This document shows positions 8,002-15,472 of a stretch of DNA of 64,000 bases, piece by piece. The stretch is from positions 16,876 through 80,875 of the IMG/VR virus record IMGVR_UViG_3300044961_000421; one strand, given 5' to 3'. Source of the DNA: a virus. Under the pieces are notes generated by a model. That model ran no database searches. It worked only from the letters and a program-made list of their open reading frames with translations, and was not told where the DNA came from. The position numbers and the translations under genes are program-made. Positions within the stretch are counted from its first letter, which is position 1; each line of letters starts with the position of its first letter.

Positions 8002-8178
8002 TTAAAATGGGAGCACCCATTGGTATCCACAATTCATTAATTGTGGGCGGTCATCAAACACTACAATTACATTATATCTGTTCCTGATGTGTTTGTCAAA
8101 CAATTTTGTGTATAGTTCTTTACACTTTTGATTATAATTCGTATCAGAAGAAATGGCAGGTATATTCCCATTAATTCT
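8002..8178 (-). pseudogene. Fragment of polynucleotide kinase 3'-phosphatase-like domain
   Basis: Between two stops this frame reads, with no ATG, a protein-like segment ending LFDKHIRNRYNVIVVFDDRP. The pattern yNVixVFDDRPQ is the end of the HAD 3'-phosphatase domain of T4-type polynucleotide kinases. It follows directly, in another frame, a kinase-like fragment with GKST. The two together look like a broken PNK gene. The N-terminal part of the phosphatase domain is missing, so an inactive remnant is likely. Confidence 0.5.
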
Positions 8179-8344
8179 TTAAACCTCTTTTCCTATATGA
8201 TGTTACTTCCGTTCCTCCTTCTCTAGACCAGTTTTCGTGGATACCCAATTCGAAAAGGATTTCGTCATGTTCAATAACAGTCGTACCAATTTTTTGTGCT
8301 AATTCCCGTGCTTGTGTGGATTTACCAGAACAGGTCAAAATCAT
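8171..8344 (-). pseudogene. Truncated P-loop kinase (PNK-like) fragment
   Basis: From ATG 8344 the frame gives a 57-residue peptide beginning MILTCSGKSTQARELAQKIG. This resembles the start of a polynucleotide or small-molecule kinase, but the Walker A loop is cut short: GxPGSGKST is reduced to CSGKST. The frame ends after GLKN at 8171. Its upstream edge coincides with the end of a portal-like fragment, so the P-loop seems to have been damaged at a recombination joint. A functional small protein is unlikely. Confidence 0.5.
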
Positions 8345-8537
8345 AAATAAATCCACTTCTATATTTTTGCATAATTTCTTTAAGATATGCTTCTGCTTCT
8401 TCTTTCGGCATATCACCAACATCAATGTAAAATATTCTTCTTTCTGGTGAAAGACGATGTATTGTTATTTTATCTTTAATCGTTCTTGATTGATTTGGTG
8501 TTTTGATTGCTTTATGGAGTAGTTTCTTAAAAAAAGT
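8322..8537 (-). pseudogene. Fragment of T4 gp20-like portal protein gene
   Basis: An open frame without a start codon, bounded by TGA at 8538 and TAA at 8322, encodes 71 residues, including LHKAIKTPNQSRTIKDK, RLSPERRIFYIDVGDMP and AEAYLKEIMQKYRSGFIYD. These match the central region of T4-type portal proteins, which typically read LHPAIKPANQ, RAPERRxFYIDVGNLP and YxxxIMxxYRNKxVYD. No other part of a portal gene surrounds it. It is therefore an orphan internal fragment, probably inserted by illegitimate recombination. A full portal gene presumably lies outside the window. Confidence 0.7.
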
Positions 8538-8586
8538 TCATTTGTTATCTATCTTCCTATTAAAATAATATAAAAACAACAAAATA

Positions 8587-9042
8587 TCAATGTTTTCTTA
8601 TTAATTTCTTTCTGAGAAGTTCTCTATTTGTTTCAGAATCTTCTGGATTATAGATTTTGGCTGAAAGCATCAGTCCAACTTCATCAAAGTGCGGTTTCCA
8701 TGAGAAAAAATCTTGCGTATGACCGGCTACAGATTTAAAATAATTTTTTGTATTATACCAATAATCATAAGCATGAACCATTTCATGCCCCAGGACTTCT
8801 AAAAAAGTAATAAATTGTGGATATTTCTTAGAAAGGTGAAGGCTCCAATATTTTGGTGACTTTTCGTTTTCATATCCCCCAACTTTACAATATCCAAAAG
8901 CATCGTCTCCTATATTATATATTTTAACTTCTTTCGGATAATGAACTAAATTGGAAAATATGCTATTATTTAATACACGAAACCAGTATAAAACCTTTTT
9001 ATGGGTAGCAATATATTCCTTTTTTGAAAATATTACAGACAT
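8587..9042 (-). CDS. SprT-like zinc metalloprotease domain protein
   Basis: The 151-residue protein has HEMVHAYDYW at residues 86-95, followed about 20 residues later by GHTQDFFSWKPHFDEVG, giving the HExxH...H zinc site and tryptophan pattern of SprT-like/WSS1 proteases. In cells such proteins degrade DNA-protein crosslinks; phage versions are uncharacterised. The start is ATG 9042, which overlaps the preceding stop as TGATG. Confidence 0.7.
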   Translation of the reverse strand: MSVIFSKKEYIATHKKVLYWFRVLNNSIFSNLVHYPKEVKIYNIGDDAFGYCKVGGYENEKSPKYWSLHLSKKYPQFITFLEVLGHEMVHAYDYWYNTKNYFKSVAGHTQDFFSWKPHFDEVGLMLSAKIYNPEDSETNRELLRKKLIRKH

Positions 9043-9542
9043 CACAAAAGTTCCACATTTTTTTCTTTTTTATTTAAATGTCTTTCATAATCATATTCCA
9101 CAATCAAACCAGGGAAAACTTCATCCAAAATTTCTTTTGTTACATTTGGTAAAATTATACTCTTTGAAAGAACGTTTATATAAAAAATTCCATCTTCAGC
9201 CGAGAGCAGTGAAAGAGCGCGAAGCAAAACATTTTTTCTATTAGCTTCTTCTCTTTTCAATTCTGATTCAGTTTTTTGTCTATTGTCATCAATAAACAAA
9301 TAAAATAAATTGGATTCCCACCACAAACTATCTTCTTCTAATCCATTAGGATTTTCGGATGGCCTATAATTTGGTATTTCTGGTAAATTAATTTTCACAG
9401 ATTTGTCAAAAATCAATTTAATATAACGTCGAAGATAAGTATTATCCCAATGTTTCAGGAATGAGATGATTTCATCTTTATCCTTCAATGTTTTTAAAAC
9501 ATCAACTACTTCCCTCGGTGAATAATTTTCTTGGTTTAACAT
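9042..9542 (-). CDS. Hypothetical protein
   Basis: A 166-residue protein with no family I recognise. It starts MLNQENYSPREVVDVLKTLKD, has a proline-rich middle (EIPNYRPSENPNGLEEDSLWW) and a charged helical segment. It is packed between RNase H (3 bases away) and the SprT-like gene (TGATG overlap), so it belongs to the same operon. Confidence 0.5.
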   Translation of the reverse strand: MLNQENYSPREVVDVLKTLKDKDEIISFLKHWDNTYLRRYIKLIFDKSVKINLPEIPNYRPSENPNGLEEDSLWWESNLFYLFIDDNRQKTESELKREEANRKNVLLRALSLLSAEDGIFYINVLSKSIILPNVTKEILDEVFPGLIVEYDYERHLNKKEKNVELL

Positions 9543-9545
9543 TCT

Positions 9546-10412
9546 TTAAAACTCCGAAATATAATCTTTCAATCTCTTTAATTTTTTAGAAACAAAATAA
9601 TTAAATATTTTGCTTCTATCGGGTACAAATGGTTTTTTAAATTCCTGATTTATTAAAAATTTTATAGAATCAGGAATCATTTCTAAATCTATCATCAAAC
9701 GGTTCCGAATATATTTTTTCCCTATTTCCGTATTTTCGTCAAACAAATCTTGAAGAGGTATACCGCTTCCTAACCATTCTTCAATTTTTGTTCTGCGAAT
9801 TGGTGTTTGCCGCTTATTTTCAACCAAAAATGTATCATCATCAGACATTATATTCGGAACACCATCTCCAGGATCACCGAGAATAATTTTTTCTTGGAGA
9901 AACCGAATCGGATCATCCTCCCTTATAAATTTCTTTTGAACAGGAGAAAACTGATAAACGTTTGGATATTTCTGTAATTGTGCAAAATCTTTATCTCCTG
10001 AGAGTATAAGTACCTTTTCTCCTAATTCTGAATAATGTTTTGTTAGAAAGAAGATTATATCATCCGCCTCAACATGTGGAATCGAAAAAACACGATATGG
10101 CATATTCATTTTAATTTCTTCTTTAACGATTTCTAAAACAGAAAAAAGATTCTTCCAATCAATCGGAGATTCATCACGATCCTTTTTGCGGTTTTTCTTA
10201 TAATTTGGAAAAATGTGCTTTCTCCAATAATCATAACCATCACAACACAAGATCATTTCTCCATATTCTTGCTTAAATTTCTTATTATACATACGCAAAG
10301 AATTTAGGATCATGTGCCGTATAATATTTTCATCCATTTCAAAATTATTGAATGAAGTATACATCATAATATTTGAAACGGCGATTTGTGAAAAATCAAC
10401 TAAAATTGGCAT
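9546..10412 (-). CDS. rnh: 5'-3' exonuclease, T4 RNase H/FEN-1 family
   Basis: This 288-residue protein has the FEN-1/T4 RNase H acidic motifs: MPILVDFSQ at the N-terminus, CCDGYDYWRKHIFPNYKKNR, PHVEADDIIFFL, LILSGDKDFAQLQ and LGDPGDGVPN. The lengths and order match T4 Rnh, which removes RNA primers from lagging-strand fragments. The ATG overlaps the stop of the small gene at 10412 (TAATG). It works with the clamp, polymerase and primase encoded elsewhere in the window. Confidence 0.85.
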   Translation of the reverse strand: MPILVDFSQIAVSNIMMYTSFNNFEMDENIIRHMILNSLRMYNKKFKQEYGEMILCCDGYDYWRKHIFPNYKKNRKKDRDESPIDWKNLFSVLEIVKEEIKMNMPYRVFSIPHVEADDIIFFLTKHYSELGEKVLILSGDKDFAQLQKYPNVYQFSPVQKKFIREDDPIRFLQEKIILGDPGDGVPNIMSDDDTFLVENKRQTPIRRTKIEEWLGSGIPLQDLFDENTEIGKKYIRNRLMIDLEMIPDSIKFLINQEFKKPFVPDRSKIFNYFVSKKLKRLKDYISEF

Positions 10413-10576
10413 TAGTATTTTCCTAATTTACCCCATGGGACAGGGTGTTTCCTAAGACACGTTCTACAATAATATATATCACCACCGGAATACATGACAC
10501 CTCTATGGGTTCGGCGGCACCATCCATACGCAAGTTTTTCTAAATTATATCCAATAATTTTTAAAAGTTTATTCAT
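10412..10576 (-). CDS. Small protein with Cys pairs
   Basis: A 54-residue frame overlaps both neighbours as ATGA at 10573-10576 and TAATG at 10412, the classic coupled arrangement. It reads MNKLLKIIGYNLEKLAYGWC and later IYYCRTCLRKHP, which could form a single zinc knuckle (C-x(20)-CxxC). The family is unknown. The coupling at both ends is the main reason to call it real. Confidence 0.6.
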   Translation of the reverse strand: MNKLLKIIGYNLEKLAYGWCRRTHRGVMYSGGDIYYCRTCLRKHPVPWGKLGKY

Positions 10577-11148
10577 TTTTTTCCTTCCAATAATCTACAG
10601 AGTTTAACAAATTGGAAAGCTTGGTTAATCGCATCCGTAAGAGCATTATGGTTAATATCCCTAACGCCTTCCAATTTCGGTATCAATTCTCGTTGAGCCT
10701 TTTTGTAAGATGTCTTTAGAAATGCCATTCTCAAGGTGCGAATATCGACACCTCTGGATCTTGGAAACAACTGGTAATATCTGGAAAAATATTCGCGCAT
10801 ATAAATGTCTAGAAATCCGAAATCAAAGCAAATTGGATCACCAACGAATGAAAATGGTTCAAACTTTGAAAGCCACTCTTCAAATTCACCAAAAACAAAT
10901 TGGTCAGTTTCACCATACTCTTCGATATAATCCATAAATTCAACAAAGTTTGGTTGCTTAATCCACCATTCGTATGTTTTTTCCTCCCAATTTATCTTTT
11001 TATGCTTGATGGTATAATAGAATCCATCAAATTCCATCACTCGCCCATTTATGATTGGCACAGCACCAATCGAAAGGATATTATGTACTCCTGGAACTAT
11101 TCCTGATGTTTCAATATCGACGGAAATATAATTTTCACTCAATATCAT
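10573..11148 (-). CDS. DnaQ-like 3'-5' exonuclease
   Basis: This 191-residue DEDD exonuclease shows Exo I SVDIETSGI (residues 9-17), Exo II FVGDPICFDFGFL, and Exo III HNALTDA near residue 172, the DEDDh form. It is a stand-alone domain, so proofreading, primer processing or RNA turnover (RNase T/oligoribonuclease-like) are all possible. It sits upstream of RNase H in the same operon. Confidence 0.8.
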   Translation of the reverse strand: MILSENYISVDIETSGIVPGVHNILSIGAVPIINGRVMEFDGFYYTIKHKKINWEEKTYEWWIKQPNFVEFMDYIEEYGETDQFVFGEFEEWLSKFEPFSFVGDPICFDFGFLDIYMREYFSRYYQLFPRSRGVDIRTLRMAFLKTSYKKAQRELIPKLEGVRDINHNALTDAINQAFQFVKLCRLLEGKK

Positions 11149-11164
11149 ACTTTTTCTCTATTCT

Positions 11165-11572
11165 TCAATTTTGTACAGTTTTATCTTTCTTGTGCTTCTT
11201 CCTAAACTCTCTCACAAACATTAGTTCCTGTTCTTTCCTTATTCTCTGCAACATTTCTTGTTGCTTTTTCGCTTTTTTTATCATTTTGTCATATTTCTTT
11301 TTTTCTTTATTAATGTAATTTGAATCCCATAAATATGTAACAGGAAATGATAAAAACCGTTCTTCATCAGGACAACACGAACAGGATCTCTTTCCGATAT
11401 AACGCACTTCTATAAATAATTCAGAATCTCTTTCATAAAGTTCGAAAGAAACAAAATCATCTTTATTAAATTTTTCTTTGTATATAATCGAAACATTTTG
11501 TGCTATTTCAATCACTTCTCGTTTTAATTCTTGTTGTAATCTATAGTAAAATAAAATATCCTTCTTCTCCAT
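11165..11572 (-). CDS. Hypothetical protein with CSCC cluster
   Basis: A 135-residue protein of unknown family. It carries RSCSCCPDEERFLSFP near the middle and a long basic helical tail (KKKYDKMIKKAKKQQEML). The start is ATG 11572, overlapping the preceding stop as TGATG. The cysteine cluster could bind a metal; the tail suggests a coiled coil or nucleic-acid contact. Confidence 0.5.
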   Translation of the reverse strand: MEKKDILFYYRLQQELKREVIEIAQNVSIIYKEKFNKDDFVSFELYERDSELFIEVRYIGKRSCSCCPDEERFLSFPVTYLWDSNYINKEKKKYDKMIKKAKKQQEMLQRIRKEQELMFVREFRKKHKKDKTVQN

Positions 11573-12738
11573 CAATCTACCCTCACAATGACTGTGTTTT
11601 CATTCAGACGTCCCGTCACTTTCTGTGGTTTGGATTTGATTGTGTCCATCAGCTTACGGAGAGCAACTTTACCGTTGTTCACAACACAAGTCAATACTTG
11701 TTCAGGTTTTCTGATCTTTTTGCGAGTTGATTTACTTTCATCAAAATCAAATACTGTAGTTCCGCGAATTACAAAACCTGTGGGTTTCGCTACAAGATGG
11801 GTCAGATAGCGATATTGTGTATCGAATAACCAAACACTTTCGGATTTCAAAATTTTATCTGGTGATACTGACACAATCTTGAATTCGGGGATAGAAGCTT
11901 TATACTTCATTTTTACCGTCACTTTTGTAGGATCCTTTTCTTTGATTTTCCTGGGCTTGCGAGGTTTGCGAATTTTTTGTTGCTTAGATCCCGAAATATA
12001 TTCGATACAGGTGTTCACAATGTTTTGGATAAAATCTCGCAACTCTACCAAATCGGTCTTTTTGAAATTGGAATATGCTTCAGAATATTCTTTGTCTCCT
12101 GAAAGAGAGAGTCTGATTTCATTCAACATTTTCTCATACTTCTCAAGGATCATGGAAGCATAGGATGGAGCAATTTCTCGCTCAAAGAGAAACTCTTTCA
12201 TCGAAAAATCTCTTTTCCCTAGGATAAAATTATCAACTTCCGTTTCCAGCAACCCTATCAAGAAGCGCCGGCGAGAATTAACTGCTTCCTGGATACGCTC
12301 ATATTTGGATAATTCTTCTTTCTTCTTTTCGGAAAGGATTTTCTTTCCGTTTTCATATGCCCGATGGAAAAATTGTTCCATCTTTTCGTCAAGATATTCT
12401 TCATACCCTTCAGGAATAACCATACCTTGAAGATACATACGGCAGAGAGATCCGAGTGTATTGAAACAACGATCTTCTGCCGCTTTATATACTTCTAATT
12501 TATCCTTTGGAGTTCCGATCTCCTGAAGATACTCAATTGAGTATTTTTTCATCTCTTCGATGGTAAAAGAATTGTTGTACCATGCTAGAGCAGAAACCAG
12601 AGAAGAAAGAAAAATGTCATTGGTTAAAGGCCACGAATCCAGATTAGGTTCCTTACCCCAATAATTTGAAATCTTTTCCCTTACAGCCGCATTTTTGGTT
12701 CTACGCTTTTCTTTTCGCGTATCAACTTGTAAGCGCAT
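11572..12738 (-). CDS. Hypothetical phage protein with basic linker
   Basis: This 388-residue protein is helical for the first 240 residues. A strongly basic linker follows (QQKIRKPRKPRKIKEKDP), then a beta-rich domain of about 130 residues (FKIVSVSPDKILKSESVWLF). No enzymatic motif is visible. It is the first gene behind a strong promoter at 12767-12795 and has AAAGG at good spacing before ATG 12738, so it is likely expressed early and strongly. The architecture suggests a nucleic-acid-binding protein, but that is inference. Confidence 0.6.
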   Translation of the reverse strand: MRLQVDTRKEKRRTKNAAVREKISNYWGKEPNLDSWPLTNDIFLSSLVSALAWYNNSFTIEEMKKYSIEYLQEIGTPKDKLEVYKAAEDRCFNTLGSLCRMYLQGMVIPEGYEEYLDEKMEQFFHRAYENGKKILSEKKKEELSKYERIQEAVNSRRRFLIGLLETEVDNFILGKRDFSMKEFLFEREIAPSYASMILEKYEKMLNEIRLSLSGDKEYSEAYSNFKKTDLVELRDFIQNIVNTCIEYISGSKQQKIRKPRKPRKIKEKDPTKVTVKMKYKASIPEFKIVSVSPDKILKSESVWLFDTQYRYLTHLVAKPTGFVIRGTTVFDFDESKSTRKKIRKPEQVLTCVVNNGKVALRKLMDTIKSKPQKVTGRLNENTVIVRVD

Positions 12739-12766
12739 GTGCCGTCCTTTCTTTTACTACTCCTCT

Positions 12767-12795
12767 AGTGTAGCACACATTTTTCTATATGTCAA
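12767..12795 (-). promoter_or_regulatory. Sigma70-type promoter
   Basis: TTGACA, 17 bp, TACACT, with the extended motif TGTGC directly before the -10. It lies in the 59-bp gap between two genes. The predicted start near 12760 gives a 20-base leader for the gene at 11572-12738. Confidence 0.8.
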
Positions 12796-12797
12796 TA

Positions 12798-13802
12798 TCA
12801 AATAGTTTGTTGGGTTTGTTGGATTTGTTGAGCTTGGGACAATCGACTAATATTTTCTTTTATATACCAATCACTTGCAAAAATATTATATACCAATGTC
12901 TTATCTTTTTTGAATTCCTTCTTTGTTGTGGAACGAAAAGGGAAAAGAGTGGTTTTTAAAATATCTGGAACCATTTTTTTTACACCATTCGGAAATTCAA
13001 TCAAAAGACAATCACCCTCAATGAAATCGGTATTATTAAATTTGGATGAGTTTCCGATTCTCAACCCATTCATTAATTCAATAAATTCAACATAATTTTC
13101 ATAATGTACATTACAGATGTTGAAAAAAATTCCTTCATCTGTTTCAAATTGGATATCTAATGTATTCCTCTTCCTTTTTCCACCTGTCAAAACACCATGA
13201 AATTTGCAAAAAATGGGTCCAGAAAAATTTGGATGAACGATATTCTTGTCCTCCAACAACAGCTTCTTACACATCGTTGCCCATACAATAGAAAAAAACA
13301 GAAAATAAAATGATAAATTTTCCGGATCGCACATTGATTGAGAATATTCTTTCTCAAAATCGAGTTTAAATAAACTATCCAAAGTGCTTTTTGTTCCAAC
13401 ATTATTGTTTGTGAGTTGGTTCAAAAAATAATTAGCATTTTTAGATCTTACATCTTTGACAAAGGAAAACAATAATTTTTTTTCCTTTTCATTCATAAAA
13501 TCTGAAATTTTTGGATGAAGAGAAGATGTGAGGTTATTGGATCTTTGAATCATTCGCATTTGTTCACAAAAAGTTTTAATTGTTGATTTTATCGAAAAAT
13601 CATTGTAATAACTGGAAAGCAATTTTGCTTCTTCAATTGTCAAGAATCCTAGTCCTCTTTTTTCACTCATAGAAATCATGAAGATTTTACAAAAAACGTC
13701 TTCATGTGTCATGTTTTGTAATACTGCTTTTAGATAGGGGTCTAAATTTTTTTTATGATCCCGTTTAGTGGATGGATTTTGAATAGGTGTATTTGTTCTC
13801 AT
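12798..13802 (-). CDS. Hypothetical protein
   Basis: A 334-residue protein without recognised motifs. It is mostly helical in the first half, then beta-rich, with a glutamine/threonine-rich tail (QAQQIQQTQQT). It has a few aromatic-rich stretches (LSFYFLFFSIVWATM) that might form a membrane or hydrophobic core segment. It overlaps the small gene upstream by 38 bases. Confidence 0.55.
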   Translation of the reverse strand: MRTNTPIQNPSTKRDHKKNLDPYLKAVLQNMTHEDVFCKIFMISMSEKRGLGFLTIEEAKLLSSYYNDFSIKSTIKTFCEQMRMIQRSNNLTSSLHPKISDFMNEKEKKLLFSFVKDVRSKNANYFLNQLTNNNVGTKSTLDSLFKLDFEKEYSQSMCDPENLSFYFLFFSIVWATMCKKLLLEDKNIVHPNFSGPIFCKFHGVLTGGKRKRNTLDIQFETDEGIFFNICNVHYENYVEFIELMNGLRIGNSSKFNNTDFIEGDCLLIEFPNGVKKMVPDILKTTLFPFRSTTKKEFKKDKTLVYNIFASDWYIKENISRLSQAQQIQQTQQTI

Positions 13803-14088
13803 TTCTGTTTCGCCGTCCCAAAAATAATAAAAAAAAGGAAAACCAATTTAAAAACCAATCATTATGCTCATTTTTTAAGAATACAAATTTATTCCAATTT
13901 TTATATCTAATATCATAAAGAGTACAAAGTTCATTTTCTTCCTTTTCAGAAAGATGTCTCTTGGAAAAGAGTTTTGCTACCTTTATCATAATAGAATATT
14001 GTAACAAAATGAAACGGTGCCTAACCGTTTCATGAAGGCACACAAAACGCCAAAATAATTTCGCAAACAGTCTTTTCAAAAATCTCAT
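13765..14088 (-). CDS. Small basic, possibly membrane-associated protein
   Basis: The 107-residue product begins with an amphipathic basic helix (MRFLKRLFAKLFWRFVCL) and near the C-terminus has a hydrophobic run (WFLNWFSFFLLFLG) followed by arginines, consistent with one membrane segment. ATG 14088 is preferred because AAAAGG lies 8 bases upstream; a GTG at 14097 is too close. It is the first gene after the promoter at 14138-14166. Function unknown. Confidence 0.5.
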   Translation of the reverse strand: MRFLKRLFAKLFWRFVCLHETVRHRFILLQYSIMIKVAKLFSKRHLSEKEENELCTLYDIRYKNWNKFVFLKNEHNDWFLNWFSFFLLFLGRRNRNENKYTYSKSIH

Positions 14089-14137
14089 ACCACACACCTT
14101 TTCGAAAATCTTTCAAATCTTACATTACAACTAATAC

Positions 14138-14166
14138 ATACTAGCACATATCACACTAGTTGTCAA
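14138..14166 (-). promoter_or_regulatory. Sigma70-type promoter
   Basis: TTGACA, 17 bp, TAGTAT, with TGTGC immediately upstream of the -10. It is predicted to drive the genes at 14088 and downstream. Confidence 0.75.
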
Positions 14167-14181
14167 TATATAACAATACAA

Positions 14182-14376
14182 TCACTCATCCATTTCTGTT
14201 TGCTTTTGTAATACACTTTCCAATTTTGATGCATTTAGTTCCAATGATTTCTTTACTGAATGAGGAATGCGTTTTAGAGATGGATGTTTAGCTAACCCTG
14301 TCCAAAAACCATTGGAATATAACCATCTTTCTCTTTCTTTTTCTGTCATTAATTTCCAAATTTCTTCAATCTTCAA
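14182..14376 (-). CDS. Small hypothetical protein, TTG start
   Basis: A 64-residue helical protein (MKIEEIWKLMTEKERERWLY) with no known family. No ATG is available; the start is a TTG at 14376, preceded by ATAGGAG at a spacing of 8. It resembles the kind of small regulatory or structural peptide common in phage operons. Confidence 0.5.
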   Translation of the reverse strand: MKIEEIWKLMTEKERERWLYSNGFWTGLAKHPSLKRIPHSVKKSLELNASKLESVLQKQTEMDE

Positions 14377-14611
14377 ATTTTTTTCTCCTATGTTATTGAT
14401 TCTAAAAACATTTCACATAAAAAAATAAAATAAATAGCAAAATTTATTTAGAGACGATGGAAAACTACGGGAAAGAAAGAAAAGATCAATCCTTTTTATT
14501 TTTGAATTTTTTGAGGTTTTTTCTATTTATTTTTCAATAATTTACAAAAGCGAAAAAAGGAAATTAAAATAATTTTTTTCTTTTTCTTGACAAATGACTT
14601 GACAAATGTTA
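14377..14611. other. Gene-free AT-rich gap
   Basis: No convincing frame on either strand. The gap is rich in T and A runs. At its right end the plus strand has TTGACA, 17 bp, TATTAT (14587-14615), followed by a partial repeat of TTGACAAATG. This would fire antisense into the resolvase gene. With no target gene, its reality is doubtful. Confidence 0.4.
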
Positions 14612-15220
14612 TTATGAGAGTGTAGCCGTTTCAGATAAGTAATTATATTTAATTCCTTCCAGTCCTTGGAGAAGAATGAAATATGAATCCACGATATCGG
14701 TGAGAGGACTATTTAATTTTTTTTCTCCAAGAATCCTATCATAAAGGTCATCACGATTGGTTCTCTTTTTAAATGCTTCCCACATTTGTTCTTTATTCGC
14801 ATTTCCTTTACCGAAAGCAAATTTCTTCACAATTGTAGGAGCGCTAATTGTGTAATGAATTTTATTTTGGAAAAGACTAGCTTTTAATAATCCAGTATTT
14901 TCTCCAATATTAAAAACCTTTCCTTTCGATCCCATGGAATATCCTTCAAGGAATACATTTTTTACTCTATGGTGTTTAAGAAACTGAATTGTTAGATTTG
15001 TAATATTTAAAAATCTTTCTATTTCCGACAAATAATTTGGATGGGAAATATATTCAATATTTTGTATTTTTTCTTTCTCTTTCGGCTCTTTATCGGAAAT
15101 GATAAGAAATGAGCATTCTTCGAAAGAAGGGGAAAAAGAAATGCCGGAATAAACACAAATAGCAGGGCTTGTGATGCTATAGTCTATTCCGGCGCATACT
15201 GGCAATTGTTTCGATTTCAC
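14612..15220 (-). CDS. RuvC-like Holliday junction resolvase
   Basis: This 202-residue RNase H-fold nuclease has GIDYSITSPAICVY (catalytic Asp13), FLEGYSMGSKGKVF (Glu near 95), TIVKKFAFGKGNANKEQM and a C-terminal SPLTDIVDSYFIL with two Asp. These four acidic positions match RuvC-like phage resolvases, which cut branched DNA during recombination and packaging. No endonuclease VII (gp49) is seen in the window, so this enzyme may take that role. Confidence 0.8.
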   Translation of the reverse strand: MKSKQLPVCAGIDYSITSPAICVYSGISFSPSFEECSFLIISDKEPKEKEKIQNIEYISHPNYLSEIERFLNITNLTIQFLKHHRVKNVFLEGYSMGSKGKVFNIGENTGLLKASLFQNKIHYTISAPTIVKKFAFGKGNANKEQMWEAFKKRTNRDDLYDRILGEKKLNSPLTDIVDSYFILLQGLEGIKYNYLSETATLS

Positions 15221-15228
15221 ATAAATAT

Positions 15229-15414
15229 TTATTCTTCATCTCCATCATCAAATTCATCTTCTTCGCTAGGGTCTAATAACTCTTCTTCAAGAGATTCATC
15301 ACCACAAAATGGACAAAAAACAACTTCTTGGTCTTCTGCGATATCCTTGTCATAAGACACTTCACATGATACACCACAATTTTCACAAAAAATGTGAATG
15401 ATTGATTGTTCCAA
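15229..15414 (-). CDS. Small zinc-ribbon protein, TTG start
   Basis: A 61-residue protein with CENCGVSC near residue 10 and CPFCGDE near residue 34, a complete zinc ribbon, followed by an acidic tail (PSEEDEFDDGDEE). The start is TTG 15414 with TTAGGAG upstream. Such acidic zinc ribbons are common in T4-like phages; function unknown. A T4-type late promoter box lies at 15459-15466. Confidence 0.65.
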   Translation of the reverse strand: MEQSIIHIFCENCGVSCEVSYDKDIAEDQEVVFCPFCGDESLEEELLDPSEEDEFDDGDEE

Positions 15415-15458
15415 AATATTTCTCCTAAATCAATTTTTCTCATAACCATGATCATAGT

Positions 15459-15466
15459 TATTTATA
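15459..15466 (-). promoter_or_regulatory. T4-type late promoter box
   Basis: TATAAATA on the minus strand, the consensus -10 of T4 late promoters read by a gp55-type sigma. Placed about 45 bases upstream of the TTG start of the zinc-ribbon gene. Confidence 0.5.
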
Positions 15467-15472
15467 ATTTTT

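Noticed and set aside
14587-14615. Plus-strand TTGACA-N17-TATTAT promoter
   Set aside because: Good boxes, but it points into the 3' end of a minus-strand gene with no plus-strand gene downstream. Such matches arise easily in AT-rich DNA.
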